Source: Rhododendron vialii | Lineage: Eukaryota > Streptophyta > Magnoliopsida > Ericales > Ericaceae | DNA: 64,000 nt | Reading direction: 5' to 3' | Assembly (NCBI RefSeq): GCF_030253575.1 | Contig: NC_080559.1 | Location: 33,351,501 to 33,415,500 of the forward strand | Part shown: in pieces, positions 11,425 through 22,075 of the stretch | How the letters are laid out: every line of letters begins with the position of its first letter | Numbering within the stretch: the first letter of the stretch is position 1 | Notes under the pieces: generated by a model | What the model was told of the DNA's origin: nothing | The model's input: only the letters and a program-made list of their open reading frames with translations | Database searches by the model: none | Program-made: the position numbers and the translations under genes

Positions 11425-12878
11425 CCTCCAACCATGAAAGTGCCTATTCTTGACAAATCTGCACCAAATTAAGACTCTTTTTTTTGTCGTAGTTTATACA
11501 TAAACAGAGTATAGGGGAGTGAGAGTTGGTGAGTTATTAGATTAGTTACTTAGTTCACATGGGGTCCACCGACTTTCATAGCCCCGAACTCCACCCTCGC
11601 ACCTCACAGGGCTCGAACTCATGCCTCCAATGAGAGAGGAGGGTGAGCTTACCCGAGACTTTTTTTTTTTTTTTTTTAATCATCACTTACCCGTGACTTG
11701 ACCAACCTCCAAAGGAGGAGTAGTCTTCCAACTGGTCACTAACTATATTCACCCAACCCAGCTCATCCGCACGCAACATAAAAATCCTATTCCCCAAAAT
11801 ATTTCAAGTTTAGTCTAAGGTGAGCGTAACTGCGTAAATTGGCCCGAACATCTAAATTAGTACGGTAAACTTATTGAACCCAGCTACGTTGTTCAAATTT
11901 AGACTATGTGTTCAACAAATCTTTAAATGTACACCGCATTTAACTTTTTCTTGATTATCACGCGATCTCTAAGAAATAAAATCTAACGAAATTGAATTGA
12001 GGTTGGTGCGTTCTGAATGTTTGTTAGATTCGCGCAATATTTTTTGGATTAATCATCCGTTTCGACGAGATGAGTCTAAAAAGTAGGATTAGATATTTTC
12101 CATCGTTTGAGTATGGACGACAATCTCATCCGAACTAATCCGCACTGTTTGGGTAATTTTTAACGGCAGGTTCGTGTTAGTTTTTGTTTAGTAGTAATAT
12201 AATTTGAAAAAATCTGCGAATTCCGGTTCATGTTCGTTTTATGCAATATCCGCACCGAAATATGAAATTCAAATCGAACCCAAACCGAAATAGTATTAAC
12301 ATAAATACGCTCACATATACATACACACAATTAAAAATTCGGATTTGGGGAAAACTGAACCAATTCTAAAATCGGATTTTGGAAAAATCGAACCGAATCT
12401 GGAAATAAATCTGACCGTCCAAAATACGTTTTGACGGTAAGGATTGCCAACAAATACTGCCACAGGCCCATGTGGTACCCACTCGGCACCCAAAAATTTA
12501 TCTCCTGGTTAAACAATCTACAATACAGACATATAGCAATGTAAATGATACAGATATATTTCAAAGTGAATTTGTATCATTGATTTGCTAGTGAAGGCAG
12601 AGGTTCGAGCCTCACTAGAGGCGAACTTAAAATTCAAAGCTATGAAAGTCCTTTGATCTTTGTTGACTAACATAATAACACATTGCTTCAAGAAAGAAAA
12701 AAAAATGAGAGTAGTATTTTCAGTGAGTAGAGCAAATTTCCGGGCTGTACATTTGACAATGGTATTTCACGCAAACTGTGAGCTTATAGTCCACTCACTG
12801 CGTGTATTTAGCAGAAAGATCTAACTCCCTGCCTGCGGTTGAATTCTTCAATCGAATCGAACAACACGGAGATCCAAG

Positions 12879-12926
12879 ATGTTGGGCGGCATGTTAGGGC
12901 GAGGATTTAGCTCCAAATGGTTAGTT

Positions 12927-12962
<36 letters not shown>

Positions 12963-15900
12963 AGGTATGTTGATTTTGTGTTGTGTGACGCAGCAAATCG
13001 CTGATCAAGTTGACGAGGACGCGAATCGACGTGCTGTGGAGGAGGAAGGAGGCGACGCAGCTGTATCTGAAGAGCAACCTCGCTCAGTTACTCGCTAACG
13101 GCCTCGACACTGACGCCTACGGAAGGGTGAGAACACTGATCCTCTCCTTTCCATCCGATTCCTGTTTTCGTTCGTTTGGTCCGATTACTGCGTGCTGATC
13201 CGTGCAGCTTGCTTCGCTTTGACTAATCTGGGACAAAATATTAGGAAATGTACATACAATTCGAGTTTGAGTCTCCTGGATTCGTTAGTTTGGAGTGATT
13301 AGGATTTGAAAGTAATTTATTTGCCTTCTCTCTCTTTTGTTCTTCTTTTTTTGTTTTCTGAGACTTGATCCGTGGTGTGTGTGTGTGTATATATATGTTT
13401 GAGTTACTTAATTCTCTTTGCACCGTCCATGTTTATGTTTATAGAGGCTGGTGCAGCAAATTTAGTCTTCTTGGCACCGCTTTGAGTAGGATAAGTTCTT
13501 CTGCACTGCCGTAGGGCCGTACATCAATTTTTAGGGGCTTGGTTTGATCTTAACCGCCATTTTTGATGCGTAAAGATGGTATTTTATTCAGAACGTGCAC
13601 CAGGGCAGTACAACCCGTGTGCTATGCTGTGCATGAAAAACCTATTCAAAATCCTCAACAAAATCTAGATAAGAGCTGTTTCTTCTCAAATTTTTAATGG
13701 TTACGGTTCTGTTTGCTGGTCTGACACTTTTGGCAATTGAATTTGTATGATACGTAATGTATGACGCCGGTTTTGACGTAGAAGCCTTTGTGTCCTCCCT
13801 CTGTGACTCTAAACAAAGTCGGCTTAGAGCTTGATCATATCACATATGGACTTAATGCTGCATATAGGAATTAAAGATTCGGCCTGGTTTCTACATCTAT
13901 ATGACATATTCTTTATCTTATATCAAAACCTCAAGCAATTGGGAATGCTTCATACCTAATACGTTCTTGCGTAATAAGCCAACCTTTAATTTTAGTAAAT
14001 TTTTGTGCTGCATATATAGGCATGTGCTGAGCGGAGACACTTGACGTGAATGCTTGAAGTAGTGATGGATTGATGGTAGTTGTAATAAGTGTTTGTTGAT
14101 GCCTTCATTGTGGTTGTAAGTTGTAACGCAGCAAGACATTTTCATGGGTCCTAATTCTTGTTTTTGCTCTGTGTGTTCTTTATACCATTATATGTCTTGT
14201 TGATGAATTTCAACTTATACTTCTACTCATTTAATGCATGCCAACTTCTATCAAGGAATTTTGCACATAACAAATCGGTGATATCATGCACTTCATTCTA
14301 TACAGCCCTACATATGTGCAAATGATTCTTTGTCTCACCTTAAAATGGAAGTATTCTCATTCTAGATGAATGTACTCATTCGTCCATTATTTAGTCATTA
14401 TTTCATGTTTGGACGTCCCGTAGTGCAAGTGCATTTGTTGGATTCCCCTTGTGCCCCTCTCTTTTGATTTGGAGTAAACTGCTCGAAGGAATCAAATTTA
14501 CCCTTCAAGGGCAGTTTTTTGGAAAGGTTTGACTGCAACAATTATGTTTCTTTAAAAGCTGCATTCCCCATTATGTTCCAACAAATGGGCAGAGGAAGTA
14601 GAAAACCAAGTTTATAATTGTGGAGGTTTTGTTGGTATCGAGGCAAGGATTTGTAATAGTATATTACTTCTTGTTTAGTTTAACTAAGCCCAGCAGTCCA
14701 AACAACTGGTGAGAAGTGTCTTTATTTCCAGTAGGTTGTTAATTTACTCTGTGGAAAAACCGATATGTTGTATTCTTTCAATCTTCTGCGTAAGTTATTA
14801 AAGTGACTCAACATAATTACTTGGCATGTGGGCCAGAGTTTAGTTCTGCTACTTGGTGCAGTTTCAATATCTTAAGGTGTTATCACGCACTAGACTTACT
14901 GTACTTAATTATACGGTACCCTGTGTCTGAGTTTAATCTAAGTCACTCAATCCGCGTGCACGAGCTAGTGCGGCTGCGAGAGCAGGAGCGCAAAAGCGTC
15001 AATATTTAGAACTTAGAAGAAGTGTAATACAGAGCATCTCACAGCTGCTTCTTCTGTGTATACCTAAATTTATATTTTTCATGCATAGTTCTTTGAATAT
15101 TCGTGCGGTCTATACAAAATTCATGCTGATTGCACAAGCTAAAAGAGATATCTTGTGACTTACTACGAAATGATATTTCATATATGCTTGGAGAATAAAA
15201 TTTGACCACTTAAGAGTCTAGACACATAAAATAGTAATCTTAAATGAGATTGAGAGCGTGAGAGCAGGCCTTTATATATTATTAAGAAGATTAGTCTAAA
15301 ACAAGTTATAGGTTGGTTAGTGGTTTTACTGGTTTAACTTCTTTAATTTTCCTAGGTTCCATTTTCAACAGTCACAAAACACGTTTCCTATAAATCTGAT
15401 TACACTCTACTTTTGGATTCTAGGCTCTAGCTGGGGGTGTAGGCTGACTTTATGTAGAGTAGCAACATTGGTGCACAGATTCAATTTTGCACGTGAAAGA
15501 GCAATAAATGTTGTGTATGGTGAAAATAGCAGCCACGTATAGGATTGATTGACAGAAAAACTATCAAGTTGTCTTATAGTTTAGGGTCTCACCAAATCAG
15601 AGTGCCATTCTTTCCAATTGATTGAGAATTCCTAAGTTCGCGCATCGAGAGTGCGTGCGGCACCCTTCTTGAGTGAACCATGTGGCTAAGGTGGTGATAA
15701 TGGAGAAGGTAGGAAGTTTCTTAATCGTCAGTCACGTACTCAGGCTGTGGTTACTTTATTCAAGTTGAAACTTCATTAGCTACACGGAAACTGTCACAAA
15801 GATAGATAAAAAAAAAAGTCACTCGTCTGAAGAGAGGAATGAGCTTTCTAGCGACAAATACAGAGTGAACAAAGGCAAATCTCTTGAAAAGAGAAGACTT

Positions 15901-18900
15901 GGACCATCGCTACTTTAGAAGAGAAGAGTCAACTGGTAAGAGACAAATTAAGCACAATACTCCAACTAATCCTTGGTTCATAATCATAATAATTAAATTG
16001 ACTGATTACTCTTTCATCTATCCTTGCAATCAACTTTTAAAAATCTTCCATTCTTTTTCTATGGCGTGGAATTATTCTGATCTAATAGAAGTGTTCTTTT
16101 TGCGAGGACAAGCAGACAGAAGAATATATCTCTGAACTGAACCTCTTGTCATGCTATGACTTCATTGAGCAGTCCTGTGTACACATATTAAAGCAGCTTT
16201 CAGCCATGCAAAAACAGAGGTCTGTGCAGATCATTGTGGTCTTATTAGACACGTTATATTTGGTTTCTGTTTGCTCAGACTCTGTGTACGCATATATCCT
16301 GACTCGTGGCACGGAGAATGGGAATGACGTACCATGAAAATGGATTAGATTGCAATTTTATATAGTATTTGATAGATCAATTGAAATATGGCATTAAACT
16401 GAATTATCGAAGATATTGAATTGATATGTTTTGTAGACCCATGAATAACTTAATGCTGAAAACCGTGAAAGCCAAGCTGGATAAGTAGTTAATCGTCGGA
16501 TATGTTGTCAACGTATCATCTTCTAGTCGCATGTGAAGCACCTGCACAATGGTGTGTCATTATTACTTCTTTCACGAGAAATGTTAGGTACACAATCACC
16601 AACCACAACCCTCTCACATAAATGTAGGGCCCACATCTCCATGTGTAGGTCTCACATACATTTGAGAGGGTAGGGATGGCAATCGGGGCATTCAGGGCGG
16701 ATATGGGGATTTCCGTACCCGATTCCCGAAACCGAAAGCCTACCCATATCCGCTCCGATACCCGAACGGGGAGAGGAAGAAGGAACCATAACCGAACCAA
16801 ACGGGGTTTGGGTAATCCCCGAACCGATTGGGTAACCGAATTTGGTTCAAAATCAGAAACTCATATGGGCACCCGTGGATTTTGAAACCATAAAATAGAG
16901 TACAAAATAGCTACCAACAGTTACAAAGAAGATCTTTAGGGAGAGAGAAGCAAAAGATCTTTTTTTTTCGGCCTTTATATATATATATTGAAGCAGCAGA
17001 CCTGTTGAGGAGGAGACTGGAGAGAGAGAGAGGATTTGATTTTAGTAATTTAGGATTTTGATTAACTTCCAGCCCTTCGAATTTGTAAGATCAATTTCTC
17101 CATTTGAGGAGGTTCTCTGCCTTTGGTGGGAAGTTGCAGAAACCCATATGGCCCGAAGAAAAAAATCAACAACGATGGTGATTGGGGCCTACTGAAGATG
17201 TACGACGGAGGAGGATGAACGGGCTCGGCGGCCGGTAATGAATGGAGTGAGAGAGTTTGGGGAGTGGAGGTGCTTCGTGGAGAGAGAGTTTTGCAGGTGC
17301 TGCGACATATTCTGCAAACCCTAAAATTGGGTAGTGTGTGTGTGTGTGTATGAAGGGGTAATTTCATAATTACGGAGTACATGGTTTCCGTTCGGTTACG
17401 GATCAGATCGGGTATTTGATGAACCACAACCGAACCGAACCATTTCATTTATCTCACATCCTCCACCATACCCACATCCACGGGGAATTTTTCAGTTATG
17501 GTTCGGGGAAAAAAATCAGTTACGGTTCGGATACCCATCAGTTCGGTTCACTTTGCCATCCCCAGAGGGGGTTGTGGTTGGAGTTGTGGTTGTGGTTGGT
17601 GGTTGTGTAAGTAGCACTTCTGTTCTTTCACTCTTATTATATATTCAATTACTTCTGTGTTTGGGCATTTTTCTTGGATTGAATGAGAGACAAAAACATG
17701 CTAATTTAGCCAGAATTCAGTCACCCACGGACACAAAGGGACAAATATAAACACATAGCGAGATGATATCTTACATCAGAAGCTATGCTTATTCACCCAC
17801 AGACACGAAGGGACAAATATAAACACATAGTGAGATGATATCTTACATCAGAAGCTATGCTTATAGCTTCTTAAGTTAAAAGATTTTTCTTCAAAGGGCC
17901 ATCTTTTGGTAAAGTTTCAGTCAGGTGACTTTGGATTGAAATAAATTGAATGGATGTTAATATGCTTCCCCTGTCTGTTTTCTTTCCAGTGAATGCCCCG
18001 AGGAATGCAGAGAGGCGGTGGGGTCCCTGATGTTTGCTGCGGCAAGATTTTCTGATTTTCCTGAATTACGTGACCTTAGGGATACATTTCAGGAGAGATA
18101 TGGAAGTTCTTTGGAACATTTTGTTAATCAAGATGTGAGTTCTTAAGGAATGCACTCTACATACGATACCAATGAAGCTATAGTTTTGTTTCTACATTTA
18201 ACCGCCTTAATGTTGTTGTCAGTTTGTTAAAAATTTAGCTTCGAGGCCTCCAACGACAGAGAAGAAAATCAAGCTGTTGCATGACATAGCATTGGAGTTC
18301 TCAATAAAATGGGACTCCAGGGGTTTTGAAAAGAGGATGGCTAATCCCTCTGCATCTTGCCAGGTAACACCTTTCCTGTGCTCAATTCACGAATTATATA
18401 CAAATGAATTAATAAATGATTTTACTGCAATTAACTTCGCTTCAAAATCATGCTTAAGATTTTATTCAAGGCTGAGTTCCTCTGCACTTGTCTGATATTT
18501 TGCAGGGCCGACCTAAGAAATATGGGCCATTTCACGACCACGAAGATAAAGACAAATTTCCCAAGGACAAGGAAACTGTCACAAAGATAGATAAACAAAG
18601 TCATTCGTCTAAAGAGAGGAATGAGATTTCTAGCGACAAATACAGAGTGAACAAAGGCGGGGAGGTAAATCTCTTGAAAAAAGAAGACTTGGACCATCGC
18701 CACTTTAGAAGAGAAGAGTCAACTGGTAAGAGTCAGAAACCATCCGCTGGTGGCGAACAATCTAACCCAAAGAGAGACAACTTTGACATTGGCCCCCGAC
18801 CAAGACAGGAATTCACTCAACATAACCATGAATTACGGTCATCTAATGGGAAGGAGGACTCCGCTGCAAAGGGTGTTGGAAAAAGGACCGAATTTGTTAA

Positions 18901-19726
18901 TAGGAGATATGAGGTGCGCAATGATAGTTTGAACAGTTTTGACAATTATGGTCAATTGCACACTGCAAACACGACAAGCAAAGTTCAGGAGGAAGAGAGA
19001 GATGGGTTGAAGCGCTACTCCAGTACTGCTCCCCCTCCGCCGTACATCAAATCGAGGGATAAACTTGTCCCTCCGCCTTATATTAAATCATTAGACGCAA
19101 AACATGTATTTGATGCAGAAGCTTCCATGGACCCTTCAACCCGCAAGAGAGAGAATGCAGTGCGTGGTTCAGAGAGGGTCCAGAAAGAATCAAACCATCC
19201 AAAGTATGAGAAGGATTTACCTTATCAGAATGATATACCCATTCCAAGACCAAGGTCTATGCGGAGAAAACACTCTGAGCCCTCATCATCGAGTCACGAT
19301 GAAGTTGGTTATAGTGAAGTTGGTGGGCGTGTGAAGGGAAGTTCGAGTAGCAGGAGAAGAGACAGCTCAAAGGGATTGCATATATTGCTTAAGGACGAGC
19401 ATCATCGGAAATATGAAGATGAAAGGGTGATCGATAATCTACTGTTGCATTACAGTACAAAAACATCAAACTATGACCAAGAAACGGCAAGGAGAAAGTC
19501 GAAAAAAGCTTCCAGTGGGACTCATAATGTGCAGGATGAAATGGGTCCTCATCCCACCAGATGTGTTTCTCTCCCTCGTGAGCAAATTGATCCAGCAGAG
19601 CCAATTGTAAAAGTTTATACTCGTGCCAATTCATTTCAGCCGGATAAGCCGGCAGGGCACGTGCATCCCAAGTTACCTGATTATGATGATTTGGCTGCCC
19701 AGCTTGCCGCCCTGAGGGGGCGGTAA
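12879..19726 (+). CDS. IST1-like protein, copy 2 (apparently intact)
   Basis: Exons: 12879-12919, 12994-13126, 16116-16219, 17990-18134, 18223-18363, 18506-19726, all with GT-AG junctions and joining in frame to 594 aa. The IST1 domain (about residues 10-185) begins MLGGMLGRGFSSKCKSLIK and continues with RTRIDVLWRRKEA, LAQLLANGLDTDAYGR, CYDFIEQSCVHILKQLSAMQ, ECPEECREAVGSLMFAAARF, DLRDTFQERYG and FVNQDFVKNLASRPP. Exon 6 encodes a long charged, disordered region with a Pro-rich patch (TAPPPPYIKSRDK) and ends in the conserved acidic-Leu motif LPDYDDLAAQLAALRGR, a likely MIT-interacting motif that binds VPS4/LIP5-type partners. In the family this tunes ESCRT-III disassembly at endosomes. Intron 2 is about 3 kb and contains an exon-6 relic. 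Intron 3 contains a nested MITE/hAT insertion and a 72-bp tandem duplication. The TC-run in intron 1 is shared with copy 1. Confidence 0.9.
15785..15945 (+). pseudogene. Exon-6 fragment of an IST1-like gene inside intron 2 of copy 2
   Basis: About 160 bp, from AACTGTCACAAAGATAGATA to GAAGAGTCAACTGGTAAGAG, closely match 18575-18731 of exon 6 of the same gene. Differences include a short deletion (GGGGAGGT missing before AAATCTC) and an A-run. It is directly followed by intron-2 sequence also present in copy 1 (ACTCCAACTAATCCTTGG, compare 5535). It is best explained as a scar of unequal crossing-over between tandem IST1-like genes. Confidence 0.8.
16588..17610. mobile_element. Outer MITE in IST1-like copy 2 intron 3, split by a hAT insertion
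   Basis: The left end TACACAATCACCAACCACAACC has its inverted counterpart at the right end, GGTTGGTGGTTGTGTAA. The left half also folds on itself (CCCTCTCACATAAATGT with ACATTTGAGAGGG). The two halves are separated by the 894-bp element at 16671-17564. The superfamily of the outer element is not determined. Confidence 0.55.
16671..17564. mobile_element. hAT-like non-autonomous element nested in the MITE
   Basis: Ends TAGGGATGGCAA and TTGCCATCCCCA are inverted repeats. The flanks GAGAGGG and GAGGGGG are an imperfect direct duplication. The inside is rich in CGGTTCGG/CCGAACC words, typical of the GGGATGGCAA family. Open frames inside (for example 17062-17448, minus strand) show no transposase similarity and are judged spurious. 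Confidence 0.6.
17721..17864. repeat. 72-bp tandem duplication in IST1-like copy 2 intron 3
   Basis: Units 17721-17792 and 17793-17864 start TCACCCACGGACAC or TCACCCACAGACAC and end GAAGCTATGCTTA. Copy 1 of the gene has one unit (about 6291-6360), so the duplication came after the gene duplication. Confidence 0.85.
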
Positions 19727-21274
19727 AAGGGTCAAAAAGGAAAAACAATTGGATTTGGAATATGGTGTCTTGATTTAGTTACATGAACATTCCTTTGGCG
19801 TTCTGCTTTCCGAGAGCAGGAGGAGAGGAGCCCCTCAAACTTGTTCTTGGGGAGGAGGTGGTATTTTTGGGTATCAGGTACATTAACGCTGTACAAACGT
19901 GATGCAGCGGGCCTCTAATGTGTGAGAGGAACAAATGCACCACATTGATGTAACTGTTGCACAAAAATACGTTCTCCCCTGGTCTACGCTCATAATCACC
20001 AAGCCGGAGTTAGTCCTAGACTTACAAGGCCTGCAACTCGTTGATCAGAGCATATCCCTGAGTGGTTTTTTTCTAGCCTATGCATATGGCAAGAGTTTTA
20101 CAAAGTTCGGTTTCAATCGTTCGCAATGCCTGCTTGTGTTGTTGTAACAATTCATTGACACTGTTCGTGGTACAGATTCCTGAGATTAATTGATATAAGT
20201 TGGAGAGATTTTTCAATGTTGCTACTCTTCCAGTGTTTTTTTTTTTTCCTTTTTTCAGCTGATGTTTACTGGAGTATTTCAATTGGTATTTGATAGTACT
20301 ATTTAGTCCTCTGTTTTATATGTTTGTCACAAGATTCTGTTGTTGAATTATGGATCACTCTTTGACTGTTGAATTCCATTAACGGCTTCGTTCTGCCATT
20401 TCTTTGCAGAAGTTGTGTAGGTATCTGGTCGGTCGAGGTGCTATTGTCAGTGTCCTAAATTATTCCTTGCTCTTGGAGCGTGAACATGTGGTACTCCATG
20501 TGTATTGTGGATGGTTAATACTGCTCGATTCATGACTTTTGTGTTTGTAAATTATGGGACAAAGATTCATGACTTTTGTGTTTGTAAATTATAGGACAAA
20601 GTTAAATATGATATGTTGTGATTGATGCGGAGCATTATTCAAAAAACACTCAATAACCTCTCCTACGGAGTCTACGGTGCTGCTGTGTAAGTAGTAAGTA
20701 CAATTACATTTCCACCGTGGCACTCTCCAATGGGATCTTGGGGGGATGTCGTCTTTAGAGACAGCAGCATTCAGCAACGCTCAATTTCACTTTTGGATGG
20801 TCCAAATTGTAAAAGAATTTAGAGAAGATAAACTTTTTACTAAAAGAATTTTTTAAAACTCAGATCATTGATTGTTGAACGAACAATAAGATTAAGCGCT
20901 GAATCCACCTCCAAATTCTTCTCCAATGCTTGCTCCCTCCTAAGATCTATAGTAGATTTTGCCCGATCTTTAAATGGACTTCTTTTAATTGACAATGAGA
21001 TTGGTCTTCCGAGAATTAGTCAATGCAAAGTTGGCGAAACCCATCGGAATATCTTTGGGGAAAAAAAAAAAGTACTACTAGTATATGTTCTTTAAAAGGC
21101 GAAATGACCGCTTTAACCCCGAATCTCACAGTTAACAACGCCTTTACGTACTCAAGAGTACTCTTTCCCGCCAAAAACAGAGCCTTATCACTCCCTCTCT
21201 CTACCATTTATTACAGTTACCCTTGTTTTTTTCCCTCTCACTCCCACACACACTAGAGAGAGAGAGAGAGAGAG
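19727..21274. other. Spacer with IST1-like 3' UTR and upstream part of the membrane-protein gene
   Basis: No gene recognised. The first several hundred bases are the presumed 3' UTR of IST1-like copy 2. A 37-bp tandem duplication (ATTCATGACTTTTGTGTTTG...) occupies 20528-20564 and 20565-20601. The last 40 bases before the next gene are a GA-repeat 5' leader (GAGAGAGAGAGAGAGAGAG). Confidence 0.6.
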
Positions 21275-22075
21275 ATGAAGGGAACGTCCAAAGTGATTAT
21301 GGGGGCAACCCTGGTCATGTTGGCGATTCTTGCCACAGTATTAGGCCTGGTCCTAATTCTCTTAGCTGAGCTCTACTGCTCCATGCTACTCCGCCGCCGC
21401 CGCAAACCGACCCCATCCACCACCGCCGCCACCGCCTCCAACACTCCGGCGAACGACTCCTCCTCCTCTCCTTCCCACCCACTTCAAGACCAAATTTTGT
21501 CTCCCAAACCTCTTAGAACCTTCCATGCACACGGAGTACTCGATGCTCCAAGAAGCTTTCTCTACCCCGCCGTCGTCCACGGCGAAGAATACACGGCGGT
21601 GGACGTCGAGAAGCAGCAACACACCCAACAACCACCCGCTGCCGCCGCATGGTCGCCGCCACTCTCTCCTCCCTTCATCATCTCATTGACCCCACCAAAC
21701 CCAGTTGACAAAATTAATCTAATGTATGATGAGGATGGGGGACAGCATCTGGTTTACATATGTAATCCAATTTATGATGAGGACGGGGGCAGGGGAAGCA
21801 GGTTGGATACCCCATTCGAGACACCAGACACGTCGCCTTCGCGGTTGGGAGACGAGGGGTTTCCCGGCGAAGGATCTTCGCTGGCGTCGTCCAGTCCCGA
21901 TTCGTGGGTTGTGGGCGTTGTGGCAAGCACGCCTCCGTTGTCGCCGATGAAGAAGCTTCCGGCGGAGGGGTGTTCCGTTTCTTTGAAAGATGCTCGTTCG
22001 TTGGCCACTTCTAGCGATTCTAACAGCAATAGTGACTCATCTTCAGCTTCTCCATGTACTTCTCCTTCCTGGTGA
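21275..22075 (+). CDS. Single-pass membrane protein with Ser/Pro-rich tail, function unknown
   Basis: Intronless frame of 266 codons, ATG right after a GA-repeat leader. Residues about 8-35 form one hydrophobic helix (MGATLVMLAILATVLGLVLI), followed by LAELYCSMLLRRRRK. The arginine stop-transfer signal places the rest in the cytosol, by the positive-inside rule. The remaining 225 residues are low-complexity and probably disordered: Thr/Ala/Ser-rich, a VHGEEYTAVDVE patch, a Pro-rich stretch, a repeated (M/I)YDEDGG motif (near residues 150 and 169) and a Ser-rich end. The short AELYCSLLLRRR-like juxtamembrane motif is familiar from plant proteins annotated only as uncharacterised. Codon use is G+C rich compared with flanks. 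I can assign no function. Confidence 0.75.
   Translation: MKGTSKVIMGATLVMLAILATVLGLVLILLAELYCSMLLRRRRKPTPSTTAATASNTPANDSSSSPSHPLQDQILSPKPLRTFHAHGVLDAPRSFLYPAVVHGEEYTAVDVEKQQHTQQPPAAAAWSPPLSPPFIISLTPPNPVDKINLMYDEDGGQHLVYICNPIYDEDGGRGSRLDTPFETPDTSPSRLGDEGFPGEGSSLASSSPDSWVVGVVASTPPLSPMKKLPAEGCSVSLKDARSLATSSDSNSNSDSSSASPCTSPSW

Larger units (their letters stand above)
7590..12878. other. Spacer between the two IST1-like copies
   Basis: No supported gene. Besides the 3' segment shared with the NLR spacer (7688-7830), the stretch holds A/T-rich sequence, a 69-bp tandem duplication (8666-8803), a 108-bp imperfect tandem repeat (9122-9302), a TRIM (10462-10843), a hAT MITE (11178-11424) and a poly-T tract near 11660-11678. 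Two places carry a pol III B-box-like motif: CTCGAAC around 11612, and GGTTCGAGCC around 12602. They may be SINE remains. From about 12740 the sequence is the duplicated IST1-like 5' flank. Confidence 0.6.

Noticed and set aside
12560..12700. Possible SINE with a GGTTCGAGCC B-box and an A-rich end; similar hints near 1955-2000 and 11541-11680
   Set aside because: A-box, tail and target duplications could not all be found in any one place.
17062..17448. 128-codon minus-strand frame inside the nested hAT element
   Set aside because: Low complexity (His-Thr and Ser-Pro runs) with no transposase motifs.
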